From positions 1 to 64,000 of the forward strand of contig JAVXFZ010000003.1 of NCBI GenBank assembly GCA_036657595.1: 64,000 bases of DNA, given 5' to 3'. Position numbers and translations under genes: made by a program. Source of the stretch: Odoribacter sp036657595. Lineage in GTDB: Bacteria; Bacteroidota; Bacteroidia; Bacteroidales; Marinifilaceae. Within the stretch, counting starts at the first letter, position 1; every line of letters starts with the position of its first letter. Shown here one piece after another: positions 33,778 through 42,940 of this stretch. Under the pieces are notes generated by a model, which saw only the letters and a list, made by a program, of their open reading frames with translations, was not told the DNA's origin and did not search any database.

Positions 33778-36700
33778 TTAAAAGTTTACCGTTAAACCGA
33801 TCGTCCATTTTCTGGCTAAAGGATAAGCCCTTCCGGAATCAAAACCATTGTGTACATTCACCACTTCAGGATCAAGCCCCGAATAATTCGACAACATAAA
33901 TAAATTCTCACCGGTCACAAACACCCGCACTCCATCCAAATGCACTTTCTTCAATGCTTTTTTGGGAACATTGTAACCCAATGTCAACTGCTTTAACTTC
34001 ACATAACTAACGGTTTCCAAATCGGAAGAAAGCATCCCCATAAATTGCGCACTACCGACAGGATAAACACCCTGAGCCGGATATCTTGTCTGATCGCCGG
34101 GCTTCTGCCAAAAATCCGAAGACGACACATCAGAAAATAAAGGCTTCGACCCTCCACCGGTTGAATTTAACGTTGTCATTTTAAACGCATTCACCATCTT
34201 CCGTCCCAGCGTGAAACTCAATAAAAAATTCAGGTCAAAATCTTTCCATTTCAGCTCACTGGCAAAACCTCCATACACCGTAGGCAATGCACTGCCGGCA
34301 TAATAAACATCATCTTCCGTAATCTGTCCATCGCCATCCAAATCCTGTATTTTCCGCATACCCAAGGTATAAAAATACTCCTCCTCACCTTCCGGTGCCA
34401 GAATATGTTTTTTCCCCTCCTCATCGTACACATAAGGCAGATCCGCCTCGCTTTGTATCAGTCCGCCGTCTTTATACAAATAAATACCGCTCAATGCTTT
34501 ACCGATCACCATTCCCTGAGCGTCTACGCCGGAATAACTCTTTTCAAAACGATTCCAGTTTTTTGAAATATTAAAACGCGCTCTCCACGTCAAAGCAGTA
34601 TTTCGCAACACATCAATCTTTAAATCCAACTCAAGCCCTTCATTCGATACCTCCATCGCATTCTGCCACTGCATCCCTCCTTCTCCGTACACATCTCCCG
34701 GTAGCGGCACCTTATAAATCAAAGAACGGGTATATTTATAGTAATAATCCAACGTCAGGCTCATCCGATAATCCAACATATCCATATCCAATCCGAAATC
34801 ATACTGATCCGACTCCTCCCACTGTAATTTATGATTGGTAATTCCCGCCGGACGCATCCCTTGCACGCCTTCAAATACACTTCCCGACTCCATTAAACCT
34901 TGTGCTAAATAAGGAATCGTAAACTGACTACCGGTACGTCCCCAGCTTGCCCTGAACTTCGCAAAATCAATCCACCAAGCCCAACGCATAAAATTCTCTT
35001 CCGAAAAAGCCCAACCGGCTGCTATCGAAGGGAATGTCGCCCAACGCTCGTCCGATCCGAACACAGATGATCCATCCCGCCGAAAAGTGGCTTCCAACAA
35101 ATATTTCTTTTCATAATTATAAGCGATACGACCGAAATAACTCACCATAGAGGTCTCGCTGAAATCGGAATAATATTTCTGCAACGAACGATACTCCCCG
35201 GACACCGGATTGTAGATCATTTCCGGAAAGGAATTTCCAACATATTCTATCGAATTACTCGGTGCTCCGATACCATATCCCCCGATCGACCACGTCTTGC
35301 TTCGATCAAAAGAAAAACCAAGCAATAAATCAAAATTATGCTTCTCAGCTAACGAGAATTGATAATTGAGCAAATTCTCATTCGACAACAACATATCCCG
35401 TCCCACCTCGCCGGCCGATTTCGACTCGTGGTAAGTAGGGTCCAAATAATTCGGAGCAAACGTATTCAAATTCGCCTGATTATAGTCGATAGACGCAGAA
35501 GTAGAAAGATTCAATCCGTCAATAATCTCATAGCCCAACACTAAATTACCCCGCAGACGATAAGAAGTATTTGATTCAATCTTCCCATTTAATTTCTTCA
35601 ACATAATCTCCTCCAAATCGCCACCTCCCGGCAACAACGTAGAAGTTGACTGCGGATTCACCGTCAATTCTTCAAACACCCCGGCGATACTCCCCGATCC
35701 GCGGCTACGGTCTGTATAAGCTAAGTACATCCGACTGTCAATGGTCAAGTTCTTCAAGGGCTTCACCGACACATTACTCAACAAATTAGCTCGAATAAAA
35801 TCGCTACCCGGCATAATTCCAATTTCCTTATAAAAACCGGCGCCGATCAAATAATTAGTTGTTTCCGTCCCTCCGCTGGTCTGCAAATTCGCATTCCAAA
35901 TCTTACCCGGACGAAAGATATATTTATACCAATTCGTAGAATTATTAAAAAACGGATTCAGAGAATCTTGTAAGATCTTCATCACCCCGCCGGACGAAAC
36001 ACCCAATCCCTTGTTCCAAAATATATCATAAATCGTATTATTCAAAGCAGCCTCCTCCTTTGAAGTCGGATATTTATATTCTCCCGTTATCGGATTATAA
36101 TAGGCCTTTTTAGCCGACTCTAACATCCCAATATGATACATCCGTTCTCCACGACCTCCAATTTGAGTAGGAGCCTCCGGCAGTATAGAACCGGAATACG
36201 AAATGTTCGCAGAAAACTTGCCTCTTCCCGTACGTCCTTTTTTCGTGGTGATCAAAATCACTCCATTGGCTGCCCGCGAACCATAAATAGCCGCAGAAGC
36301 CGCATCCTTCAACACCTCCACCGATTCAATCGTTGTCGGATCAATTTCAGCAATCGTATTCGTTCCCGTCACCGGCGAAGTAAAAGAATGCACCGGCACC
36401 CCGTCAATCACGTATAAAGGGGACCCATTACTTTTAAATCCCGCTTCATCGTCCAACAAAGAATTATATCCTCTGATCGTGACGCTATTACCTCCACTTC
36501 CGGGAGCTCCCGATTGTTGAAACACGGCAAGACCGGCAACCCGTCCTTGTAACAAAGTCTCTAAACTCGGACTGGGCACTTCTTTGATGTCATCTCCTTT
36601 CACCGTTGATATGGCTCCTACCACCTCCCGTTTTTTCCGACTTCCATAGCCCACAACGGTCACCTCGTTCAAATTGGAGGATTCCGGTTCCAACTTCACC

Positions 36701-37260
36701 ACCAAATATTTGTCGGAGGTATAGTTCACCTTTTTCTCTTTGAAACCGACAAAAGTAAACACCAGTATCCCCTTGTCAGCCGACAAGCGCATCGCAAACT
36801 CCCCATTCGCATCAGTAGCCGTCCCAATGGTCGTCCCGTCAATACGAACCGTCGTCCCCGGTAGCGGCTCTCCTTTTTGATCCGTCACCTTTCCCTTCAA
36901 CACAATCGGCTGACTTTGCAATACAGCCTTTCGAACAACGACCTGATTGTCTTTGAACGAATACTCCAAACCACGCGGCAATAACACCTCATCCAAAAAA
37001 TCCTGAAAAGGCTTACGCGCCACATCTACATTTATCTGCCCTTTCCCTTTCACTAAATCGGCATTGTAAAGGAATTGCACACCGGTTATTTTTTCCAGTT
37101 GATCGAAGACATCTACCAACGAAACTTTCTCCATACGGAGGCTAACAACCTCCCGCTGCGAGAAAACATTCGCTTTCACTCCGATCACAAAAAACAACAA
37201 TAAAAAAACGGTACATTTTGTCATTAGAAAAATATTTTTCCACTTGTTACTTTTTTTCAT
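33778..37260 (-). CDS. SusC/RagA TonB-dependent transporter with STN domain
   Basis: 1160 aa outer-membrane importer. Signal peptide about 1-32. An STN secretin/TonB domain (about 38-112, MEKVSLVDVFDQLEKITGVQ) means it can signal to a FecR-type anti-sigma factor. A carboxypeptidase-regulatory-like domain follows (about 122-205), then the plug (about 215-325, SVEVLKDAASAAIYGSRAAN) and a 22-strand barrel ending in NF. The STN domain and the fecR and sigma genes just upstream point to substrate-induced expression by trans-envelope signalling. The substrate is not evident; no polysaccharide-degrading gene is present, so a peptide, metal complex or glycan scavenged elsewhere are all possible. Confidence 0.97.
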   Translation of the reverse strand: MKKSNKWKNIFLMTKCTVFLLLFFVIGVKANVFSQREVVSLRMEKVSLVDVFDQLEKITGVQFLYNADLVKGKGQINVDVARKPFQDFLDEVLLPRGLEYSFKDNQVVVRKAVLQSQPIVLKGKVTDQKGEPLPGTTVRIDGTTIGTATDANGEFAMRLSADKGILVFTFVGFKEKKVNYTSDKYLVVKLEPESSNLNEVTVVGYGSRKKREVVGAISTVKGDDIKEVPSPSLETLLQGRVAGLAVFQQSGAPGSGGNSVTIRGYNSLLDDEAGFKSNGSPLYVIDGVPVHSFTSPVTGTNTIAEIDPTTIESVEVLKDAASAAIYGSRAANGVILITTKKGRTGRGKFSANISYSGSILPEAPTQIGGRGERMYHIGMLESAKKAYYNPITGEYKYPTSKEEAALNNTIYDIFWNKGLGVSSGGVMKILQDSLNPFFNNSTNWYKYIFRPGKIWNANLQTSGGTETTNYLIGAGFYKEIGIMPGSDFIRANLLSNVSVKPLKNLTIDSRMYLAYTDRSRGSGSIAGVFEELTVNPQSTSTLLPGGGDLEEIMLKKLNGKIESNTSYRLRGNLVLGYEIIDGLNLSTSASIDYNQANLNTFAPNYLDPTYHESKSAGEVGRDMLLSNENLLNYQFSLAEKHNFDLLLGFSFDRSKTWSIGGYGIGAPSNSIEYVGNSFPEMIYNPVSGEYRSLQKYYSDFSETSMVSYFGRIAYNYEKKYLLEATFRRDGSSVFGSDERWATFPSIAAGWAFSEENFMRWAWWIDFAKFRASWGRTGSQFTIPYLAQGLMESGSVFEGVQGMRPAGITNHKLQWEESDQYDFGLDMDMLDYRMSLTLDYYYKYTRSLIYKVPLPGDVYGEGGMQWQNAMEVSNEGLELDLKIDVLRNTALTWRARFNISKNWNRFEKSYSGVDAQGMVIGKALSGIYLYKDGGLIQSEADLPYVYDEEGKKHILAPEGEEEYFYTLGMRKIQDLDGDGQITEDDVYYAGSALPTVYGGFASELKWKDFDLNFLLSFTLGRKMVNAFKMTTLNSTGGGSKPLFSDVSSSDFWQKPGDQTRYPAQGVYPVGSAQFMGMLSSDLETVSYVKLKQLTLGYNVPKKALKKVHLDGVRVFVTGENLFMLSNYSGLDPEVVNVHNGFDSGRAYPLARKWTIGLTVNF

Positions 37261-37333
37261 AAATTTGTTGTGATTAAACGATTCATCTATTGCTTAATTA
37301 AAAAAGAGCTACCGCTTTCTTGCCGGAGACCGG

Positions 37334-38488
37334 TTAGCTCTTTGTTTTTATAATGACAGTTCTATCTCTTATCTCAAAATCAAATTCATCTGTCAATGAA
37401 AAATGATTCAACACTTCTCTTAATGTACTATGCCGCTTGATCTTACCTGTATAAACATAATCGCGAACCTCCGCATTTTGGAAGAAAACTTCAAAACCGT
37501 ACCAACGTCCCAAGGTTTCTAATACCTCCTCCAAGGTGGATTCCCGGAAGGCAAATATCCCCTCGTGCCAAGCTGTATAATAATCCACTTCAACCGCCTT
37601 TTTCTCCAACGTCCTCCCCTGTTTACAATAGATCGCTTGCACGCCGGGCTCCAACATCATTTTATTACCTCCCTCCTTTTCCTCAATTTCCACTTTTCCA
37701 TTCACCAAAGTCACCTGTAAGGTCGGCATCCGGCGATAAGCCATCACATTAAAAGCGGTGCCCAAGACTTTCACGCTGACTTCCGACGAATGCACTATAA
37801 ACGGACGCTTCACATCCCGTGCGACCTCAAAATAACCTTCGCCATCCATCCATACCTCCCGGTTACCGCTTTTACCAAACCCATTGGGGAATCGTAAAGT
37901 TGTCTCTGCATTCAAAAAGATAGACGTCCCATCGCTCAACACCAAACTGTAATCCGAGCCCTGAGGCACTTCGATCGTGTTCCATTCCACCGGTTTTCCT
38001 GCCTCCGCCTCTTCAATCTCCTCAATCACTAATTGTCTGCCACTATTCTTCACCATCATCCCTGCGGTTTCGATATATTGAACGGAATCCAATTGAAAAG
38101 ATTCACCGTTAGCCACCTTCAAGCGGATCCCCGATTTCTGAACAATGGTCTGCGCCACTTCCTCCCGTCGGGGCAATTCTAAGCGCATTACCACGCCTAT
38201 GCTGATCAGAAGCACCGCCACAGCAGCCGCTCCCGCCCAATATCTCCAAACGCCCCGATCTACTCGTCCACTCTTAGCGAGAACCGCCCGCCAAGCTCTG
38301 TTTTCATCAAACGAAGCCATCTTCCTCACCCCCTCTTTCCAATGTTCTTCAGAACATAAACGCTGAAAGAGCTCCCTGTTTTCAGGCGACTCTTCTAACC
38401 AAGTATTTAATTTTTTTTTGCTTGCCGCATCCAGTTTATCTTGCAAATATTTTACAATCCACTGGTCTAATTCTGCCGGATATTTCAT
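37334..38488 (-). CDS. FecR-family anti-sigma factor with DUF4974 C-terminus
   Basis: 384 aa from the ATG at 38488; the codon three upstream is TTG. A cytoplasmic sigma-binding part (about 1-80) is followed by one membrane helix (about 83-102, YWAGAAAVAVLLISIGVVM), the FecR domain (about 170-270, LNAETTLRFPNGFGK; WMDGEGYFEVARDVKRPFIV) and a DUF4974 domain (about 310-380, LEEVLETLGRWYGFEVFFQN) that contacts the STN domain of the transporter. It lies between the sigma gene and susC, the usual order. Confidence 0.95.
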   Translation of the reverse strand: MKYPAELDQWIVKYLQDKLDAASKKKLNTWLEESPENRELFQRLCSEEHWKEGVRKMASFDENRAWRAVLAKSGRVDRGVWRYWAGAAAVAVLLISIGVVMRLELPRREEVAQTIVQKSGIRLKVANGESFQLDSVQYIETAGMMVKNSGRQLVIEEIEEAEAGKPVEWNTIEVPQGSDYSLVLSDGTSIFLNAETTLRFPNGFGKSGNREVWMDGEGYFEVARDVKRPFIVHSSEVSVKVLGTAFNVMAYRRMPTLQVTLVNGKVEIEEKEGGNKMMLEPGVQAIYCKQGRTLEKKAVEVDYYTAWHEGIFAFRESTLEEVLETLGRWYGFEVFFQNAEVRDYVYTGKIKRHSTLREVLNHFSLTDEFDFEIRDRTVIIKTKS

Positions 38489-38711
38489 TTTCTTCAAAAT
38501 AATCGAAGGTTTATTATAAATACAAACAAGTGCAAAAAAAGACTAAAAGAAAAGTGAACTATTTTTTCTCTCCCGCCAAGAAACACGACGGAGGGGAATC
38601 AACTTTTTTAGTATCATTCAAATTCCCCGCCCTATTATTGTTTAATTACGTATTGATTATCTTATAGTTATAACCGTATTCTCCATCTATTCTCTGTGAC
38701 TCCCCTTCGTT
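38489..38711. other. Gap between the sigma factor and fecR, first part
   Basis: Together with the 11-bp array that follows (38712-38810), this makes a 345-base gap inside a sigma/anti-sigma operon, longer than usual. It holds no gene. CCCTTCGT (38704-38710) is the reverse complement of ACGAAGGG found twice in the array, so a transcript could fold back on itself here. Confidence 0.4.
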
Positions 38712-38810
38712 TCGCGACGACGAGGATACGAAGGGAATACGACGAGACAACGAAGGGAAGGTAGCGATACTCAAACCATTCTCAAACGATTGGGTAGCGA
38801 TTGGGTAGGG
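38712..38810. repeat. Degenerate tandem array with an exact 11-bp period (9 units)
   Basis: Nine gapless 11-bp units: tcgcgacgacg, aggatacgaag, ggaatacgacg, agacaacgaag, ggaaggtagcg, atactcaaacc, attctcaaacg, attgggtagcg, attgggtaggg. Units 1/3 and 2/4 share endings (a 22-bp higher period), 6/7 and 8/9 are near copies, and 5/8 share GTAGCG. The array starts 24 bases past the ECF sigma stop and lies before fecR. It parallels the array at 6088-6175 in period but not in sequence. Confidence 0.7.
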
Positions 38811-38833
38811 TGTGAAAGGAAGAAAGGGGCGAT

Positions 38834-39376
38834 TTAAACAAACATTTGTGGAAATATAAAAAGCAGAGGAAATAATTTTTTCAATTTATCCTTCAATATT
38901 TTTTTCCCCCTCATCTTTTGTGCCCGCACTGTGTTGATGCTGATATTCAATTGTTGAGCAATTTTTTCATTCGGCAGTGTTTCAAAATAGCTCATATAAA
39001 ATATTTTTCTGCATTCAAGCGGTAAATCGTCAACCGCCATTTTTAAATTTCTGAAAACTTCCGCCGTCAATACATCTTCCTCCGGAAAATCCGTCGTAGA
39101 AATGTTTTCGCGGGCATACTGACCATACTTTTCTTTTAACGTATCTTTTTGAAGATCATTGAGACAATTATTTTTTACAGCTAAATAAAGAAAGTTACGC
39201 AGGTGTTCCGCTGTTTCAAAATGTTGCTTAGATTCTAATAATTTAACAAAAATGTCCTGCACCAGATCTTGTGCAACCTCTTGTTCAACGACATAGCGCG
39301 ATGCATAATAACACAACGCCCCGTAATATTTTTTAAATATAGCCTCTATATCATAAGAATATTTTATCTCAATCAT
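38834..39376 (-). CDS. ECF sigma factor of the SusCD locus
   Basis: 180 aa, regions 2 and 4 only. Region 2 covers about residues 8-80 (FKKYYGALCYYASRYV; AQDLVQDIFVKLLES), and region 4 about 115-170 (LPNEKIAQQLNISINTVRAQ). It would direct transcription of the downstream susCD genes when FecR releases it. The start codon is ATG with an exact -7 box 31-38 bases upstream. Separated from fecR by the 11-bp array. Confidence 0.95.
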   Translation of the reverse strand: MIEIKYSYDIEAIFKKYYGALCYYASRYVVEQEVAQDLVQDIFVKLLESKQHFETAEHLRNFLYLAVKNNCLNDLQKDTLKEKYGQYARENISTTDFPEEDVLTAEVFRNLKMAVDDLPLECRKIFYMSYFETLPNEKIAQQLNISINTVRAQKMRGKKILKDKLKKLFPLLFIFPQMFV

Positions 39377-39406
39377 TTTTATCGGGGATCGTTAACATTA
39401 CATCGC

Positions 39407-39414
39407 CAAAGTTA
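39407..39414 (-). promoter_or_regulatory. -7 box of the SusCD-locus sigma gene
   Basis: TAACTTTG on the minus strand, an exact TAnnTTTG match, about 30 bases before the ATG at 39376. No -33 TTTG at the usual distance. The sigma gene is therefore probably read by the housekeeping polymerase. Confidence 0.6.
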
Positions 39415-39534
39415 TAGATAATTTATAAATTTCAGTGATAAAATCTTTTTCCATTGCATTCTTTTCCCCAATATTCTGCAAACGTCTGCATAATTATATG
39501 TTTCTACATTCCTTTTTTTTTTCGGACAATAAAT

Positions 39535-39542
39535 TATCTTTG
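39535..39542 (+). promoter_or_regulatory. -7 box of the NifU-like/GGGtGRT operon
   Basis: TATCTTTG, an exact TAnnTTTG match, 59 bases before the ATG at 39602, with a T-rich stretch around the expected -33 position. Confidence 0.6.
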
Positions 39543-39601
39543 TGGAACTTGTGCGCTAAACAAGTGACATTTAGCAATATTTTAATCAAAAAGCAATAAC
39601 A

Positions 39602-40294
39602 ATGATTTATTCACACGAAGTGCAACAGATGTGTGTTGTAAAAAAAGGTCCCAACCACGGGGCTGCTCCTATTCCGGAAGAAGGAAGATGGGTAAAAGCA
39701 AAAGAAATCAAGGATATTTCAGGTTTGACTCACGGCATCGGCTGGTGTGCCCCCCAACAAGGAACCTGTAAACTAACATTAAACATCAAAGAAGGGGTGA
39801 TTGAAGAAGCATTGATCGAAACCATCGGCTGCTCAGGAATGACCCACTCGGCTGCTATGGCTGCGGAAATTCTACCGGGAAAGACAATTCTCGAAGCACT
39901 GAATACCGACCTTGTTTGTGATGCCATCAATACGGCAATGCGCGAATTATTCCTCCAAATCGTCTACGGACGTTCGCAAAGTGCCTTCTCGGAAGGAGGA
40001 TTGCCCATCGGTGCGGGACTGGAAGACCTTGGAAAAGGATTGCGCAGTCAGGTAGGTACGATGTATTCTACGAAAGCCAAAGGTGTACGTTATCTTGAAT
40101 TAGCAGAAGGTTATGTGACCCGTCTGGCCCTTGATGAAGACGGCGAAGTTTGCGGTTATGAATTTGTACGGCTCGGCGCGATGATGGATCTTATCAAAAA
40201 AGGAACCGATGCCAACGAAGCACTGAAAAAAGCCACTGCGAACTACGGACGTTTCGCCAATGCAGTTAAATATATCGACCCACGTCACGAATAA
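39602..40294 (+). CDS. NifU/IscU-like iron-sulfur scaffold-type protein
   Basis: 230 aa. The middle resembles the IscU/NifU N-terminal fold, with candidate cluster ligands in GWCAPQQGTCK (about residues 48-58) and ETIGCSGMTHSAAMAAEIL (about 77-95), then a third Cys in LVCDAINTAM. An extra N-terminal segment and a C-terminal 80 residues are not in plain IscU. Proteins of this type are regularly found beside GGGtGRT proteins, as here (17-base gap). An Fe-S or other metal-related role is likely by fold, not shown. Confidence 0.8.
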   Translation: MIYSHEVQQMCVVKKGPNHGAAPIPEEGRWVKAKEIKDISGLTHGIGWCAPQQGTCKLTLNIKEGVIEEALIETIGCSGMTHSAAMAAEILPGKTILEALNTDLVCDAINTAMRELFLQIVYGRSQSAFSEGGLPIGAGLEDLGKGLRSQVGTMYSTKAKGVRYLELAEGYVTRLALDEDGEVCGYEFVRLGAMMDLIKKGTDANEALKKATANYGRFANAVKYIDPRHE

Positions 40295-40311
40295 AATAGG
40301 AGGAACAGAAT

Positions 40312-41325
40312 ATGGCAAAAAGAGAAGTAAAATTTGAAAGTCAAGATCGACGGATCAATCAAATCAATAAAGTATTAAACTCCTATGGCATCGCCTCTAT
40401 CGAAGAAGCTGAGGCTATCTGCGACGCCAAAGGCATTGACCCTTATTTAGAATGTGAACAAACCCAAAATATATGTTTCGAGAATGCGAAATGGGCTTAC
40501 GTCGTGGGAGCTGCCATTGCCATCAAAAAAGGTTGCAAAAATGCAGCAGATGCAGCAGAAGCCATCGGCGAAGGCTTACAGTCGTTCTGCATTGCAGGAT
40601 CGGTAGCTGACGATCGGAAAGTAGGTTTAGGACACGGTAATTTAGCCGCCCGTCTGCTACGCGAAGAAACACAATGCTTTGCATTCCTCGCCGGTCACGA
40701 ATCATTCGCTGCTGCCGAGGGAGCCATCAAAATTGCAGAAATGGCAAACAAAGTACGGAAACATCCGCTTCGTGTCATCCTCAACGGACTGGGCAAAGAT
40801 GCTGCAATGATTATTTCACGCATCAACGGTTTCACTTACGTACAAACTGAATTTGACTACTACACCAGTGAGTTGAAGGAAGTTCGCCGCAAAGCATACT
40901 CCGACGGTGCCCGCGCAAAAGTAAATTGCTACGGAGCTGACGACGTTCGTGAAGGAGTTGCCATTATGCACCACGAAGGGGTTGATGTATCTATCACCGG
41001 AAACTCTACGAACCCCACCCGCTTCCAACACCCGGTGGCAGGTACTTACAAAAAAGAATGCAACGAACAAGGTAAGAAGTATTTCTCGGTCGCATCAGGC
41101 GGCGGAACGGGACGTACCCTCCACCCTGACAATATGGCAGCAGGTCCTGCTTCCTATGGTATGACCGACACGATGGGACGTATGCACTCTGACGCGCAAT
41201 TCGCCGGTTCTTCCTCTGTTCCCGCTCACGTTGAAATGATGGGATTTTTAGGAATGGGCAACAATCCAATGGTAGGTGCCTCTGTCGCCGTTGCCGTTTC
41301 TGTTGCACAAGCATTAGCGAAGTAA
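40312..41325 (+). CDS. GGGtGRT protein
   Basis: 337 aa, named for the motif ASGGGTGRTLHP at about residue 262. Conserved Cys residues occur in AEAICDAKGI, YLECEQTQNICFENA and VNCYGADDVREG. Much of the protein is rich in Gly/Ala helices (AEAIGEGLQSFCIAGSVADD). The family is widespread in anaerobes and its function is unknown. It is paired with a NifU-like scaffold gene upstream and ends before a very long hairpin terminator. Confidence 0.93.
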   Translation: MAKREVKFESQDRRINQINKVLNSYGIASIEEAEAICDAKGIDPYLECEQTQNICFENAKWAYVVGAAIAIKKGCKNAADAAEAIGEGLQSFCIAGSVADDRKVGLGHGNLAARLLREETQCFAFLAGHESFAAAEGAIKIAEMANKVRKHPLRVILNGLGKDAAMIISRINGFTYVQTEFDYYTSELKEVRRKAYSDGARAKVNCYGADDVREGVAIMHHEGVDVSITGNSTNPTRFQHPVAGTYKKECNEQGKKYFSVASGGGTGRTLHPDNMAAGPASYGMTDTMGRMHSDAQFAGSSSVPAHVEMMGFLGMGNNPMVGASVAVAVSVAQALAK

Positions 41326-41330
41326 TCAGT

Positions 41331-41397
41331 ACATAACACACTAAAAAACAGACCACTTGTTCAGTTAACAAGTGGTCTGTTTTTTAGTGTGTTATGT
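41331..41397. terminator. 31-bp perfect palindromic terminator
   Basis: Left arm 41331-41361 and right arm 41367-41397 are perfectly complementary over 31 bases around a five-base loop (CAGTT). Internal A6 and T6 runs allow termination in both directions, between the GGGtGRT gene and the converging glsB-like gene, whose stop is three bases away. The stem is far longer than a terminator needs. Confidence 0.9.
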
Positions 41398-41399
41398 CA

Positions 41400-41651
41400 T
41401 TAGACTTTATTGCGTCGAAATAACGATACAATCCAAAGTAAAACAATGGCTCCTATCGTTGCTACAAGCAAGCTGCTAATAAAACCACCGGTTGATTGAA
41501 GACCGACAAGACTGAACAGCCAACCGCCTAAAATGCTTCCGATCATACCGATCACTATGTTTGCCACAAGCCCAAATCCACCACCCCTCATTATTTTGCC
41601 GGCTACATATCCGGCAAGCATTCCAATCATAACAAATAATATAAATGCCAT
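41400..41651 (-). CDS. GlsB/YeaQ/YmgE-family stress-response membrane protein
   Basis: 83 aa, three hydrophobic segments. It shows the family pattern of Gly-rich helices: GMLAGYVAGKIMRGGGFGLV, then NIVIGMIGSILGGWLF, then ATIGAIVLLWIVSLFRR. Members are small inner-membrane proteins raised under stress in many bacteria; biochemical role unknown. Single gene. No TAnnTTTG box is visible upstream (41652-41760), so another sigma factor may be used. Confidence 0.93.
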   Translation of the reverse strand: MAFILFVMIGMLAGYVAGKIMRGGGFGLVANIVIGMIGSILGGWLFSLVGLQSTGGFISSLLVATIGAIVLLWIVSLFRRNKV

Positions 41652-41940
41652 AGTTTTAAAGTTTATGAGTGAATATTATTCTATTTTTCTTTATTAAACT
41701 GTATCTGTCAAAATTTGTTTGCATAAATCAATTAAAAATTTGAATTTCGGCAACGATCAATGGGTGGATCTCTTCCTTATTCTTTGTAAATATCAGGTAT
41801 GCACTATCTTGCATTATCGCTATTTCCCGTGTTGTCTCCATAGACGAGGAAGGAAATTTGAAGAAAGTAATGTTTCTTTTTAGTAAACTAAGTTGATTAG
41901 AATTGCGTAAACTCTTTTTAGAAACTAAAACAGAAAACGT

Positions 41941-42822
41941 ATGAAATATCGAATAATTTTCACGCTATCAATCGGGGTTTTAACCGGTATTTTAGCACCG
42001 GCAAATGCTCAACCAACAGAAAATCACCCTTGGAATCGAGGAGGGATGACTGCTATCAATCTCTCACAAATCAGCCTGAGCAACTGGGCAGCAGGGGGAG
42101 AGAATAGTCTCGGTTTTAATTTACAATTTAATTATTTTGCCAATTATAAAAAAGAAAAACATTTGTGGCAAAATCGCTTGGAATTAGCCTATGGGTTGAA
42201 CAAAACGAAATCAGAGGGAAGAAAGAAAACGAATGATAAGATTTATCTTTCCTCTACTTATGGGTATCAGTTGATCGAAAATTTATACCTGAGCGGATTG
42301 TTGACTTTCCAATCACAATTTGCAAAAGGGTATGATTATAATATGACTCCTGATGTCTTTCTTTCCCGATTTATGGCACCCGGTTATCTGACCGTGGGAC
42401 CCGGTTTAACTTGGACTCCTAAATCGTGGCTGACCGTGACTTTGTCGCCTGCCACTTGGCGGGGCACATTTGTCACCAATAAGATACTTTCGGAGCAAGG
42501 AGCTTTCGGCGTTACTCCCGGTAAGCACTTACTCTCTGAATTTGGTGCAAATCTGAATGCCGAAGCATCGTACGAGTTTTTAAAGAATATGAAGGTGTTT
42601 TCCCGACTCAATCTATTTTCTAATTATCTAAAAAAACCGCAAAACATAGTGGTCAATTGGGACGTTTTAGTCAATATGACGATCAATCAGTGGTTTTCAG
42701 CATACGTCAGCACAAATCTGATTTATGACGATAAGATCAAGATCGCCCAAAAAGACGGCAGTAAAGGAGCTCGCCTGCAATTTAAAGAAGCATTGGGAAT
42801 CGGATTTCAGGTAACATTTTAG
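41941..42822 (+). CDS. DUF3078 outer-membrane-type protein
   Basis: 293 aa with a signal peptide (about 1-23, ILAPANA). The family start GGMTAINLSQISLSNWAAGG with NSLGFNLQFNYFANYKK lies at about 35-70. Alternating strands and the end FQVTF suggest an outer-membrane barrel of about ten to twelve strands. Function unknown; the family is restricted to Bacteroidetes. Single gene followed by a good hairpin. The 289-base gap before it (41652-41940) holds nothing else that I can identify. Confidence 0.9.
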   Translation: MKYRIIFTLSIGVLTGILAPANAQPTENHPWNRGGMTAINLSQISLSNWAAGGENSLGFNLQFNYFANYKKEKHLWQNRLELAYGLNKTKSEGRKKTNDKIYLSSTYGYQLIENLYLSGLLTFQSQFAKGYDYNMTPDVFLSRFMAPGYLTVGPGLTWTPKSWLTVTLSPATWRGTFVTNKILSEQGAFGVTPGKHLLSEFGANLNAEASYEFLKNMKVFSRLNLFSNYLKKPQNIVVNWDVLVNMTINQWFSAYVSTNLIYDDKIKIAQKDGSKGARLQFKEALGIGFQVTF

Positions 42823-42826
42823 CGAC

Positions 42827-42865
42827 AAGATCACGCTATCACATCGGATGTGGTAACGTGATCTT
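42827..42865 (+). terminator. Terminator of the DUF3078 gene
   Basis: AAGATCACG pairs with CGTGATCTT, with an inner TCACATC/GATGTGG stem, four bases after the stop and followed by TCTTCTAAATTTT. Confidence 0.8.
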
Positions 42866-42932
42866 CTTCTAAATTTTACACACTTCCCTATCAAGGTTGA
42901 CGTTTCTTTTATTACTTTTATCGGATAAATAT

Positions 42933-42940
42933 TACTTTTG
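42933..42940 (+). promoter_or_regulatory. -7 box before the Dabb gene
   Basis: TACTTTTG, an exact TAnnTTTG match, about 97 bases before the ATG at 43037. A similar TACTTTTA lies 20 bases upstream. Confidence 0.5.
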
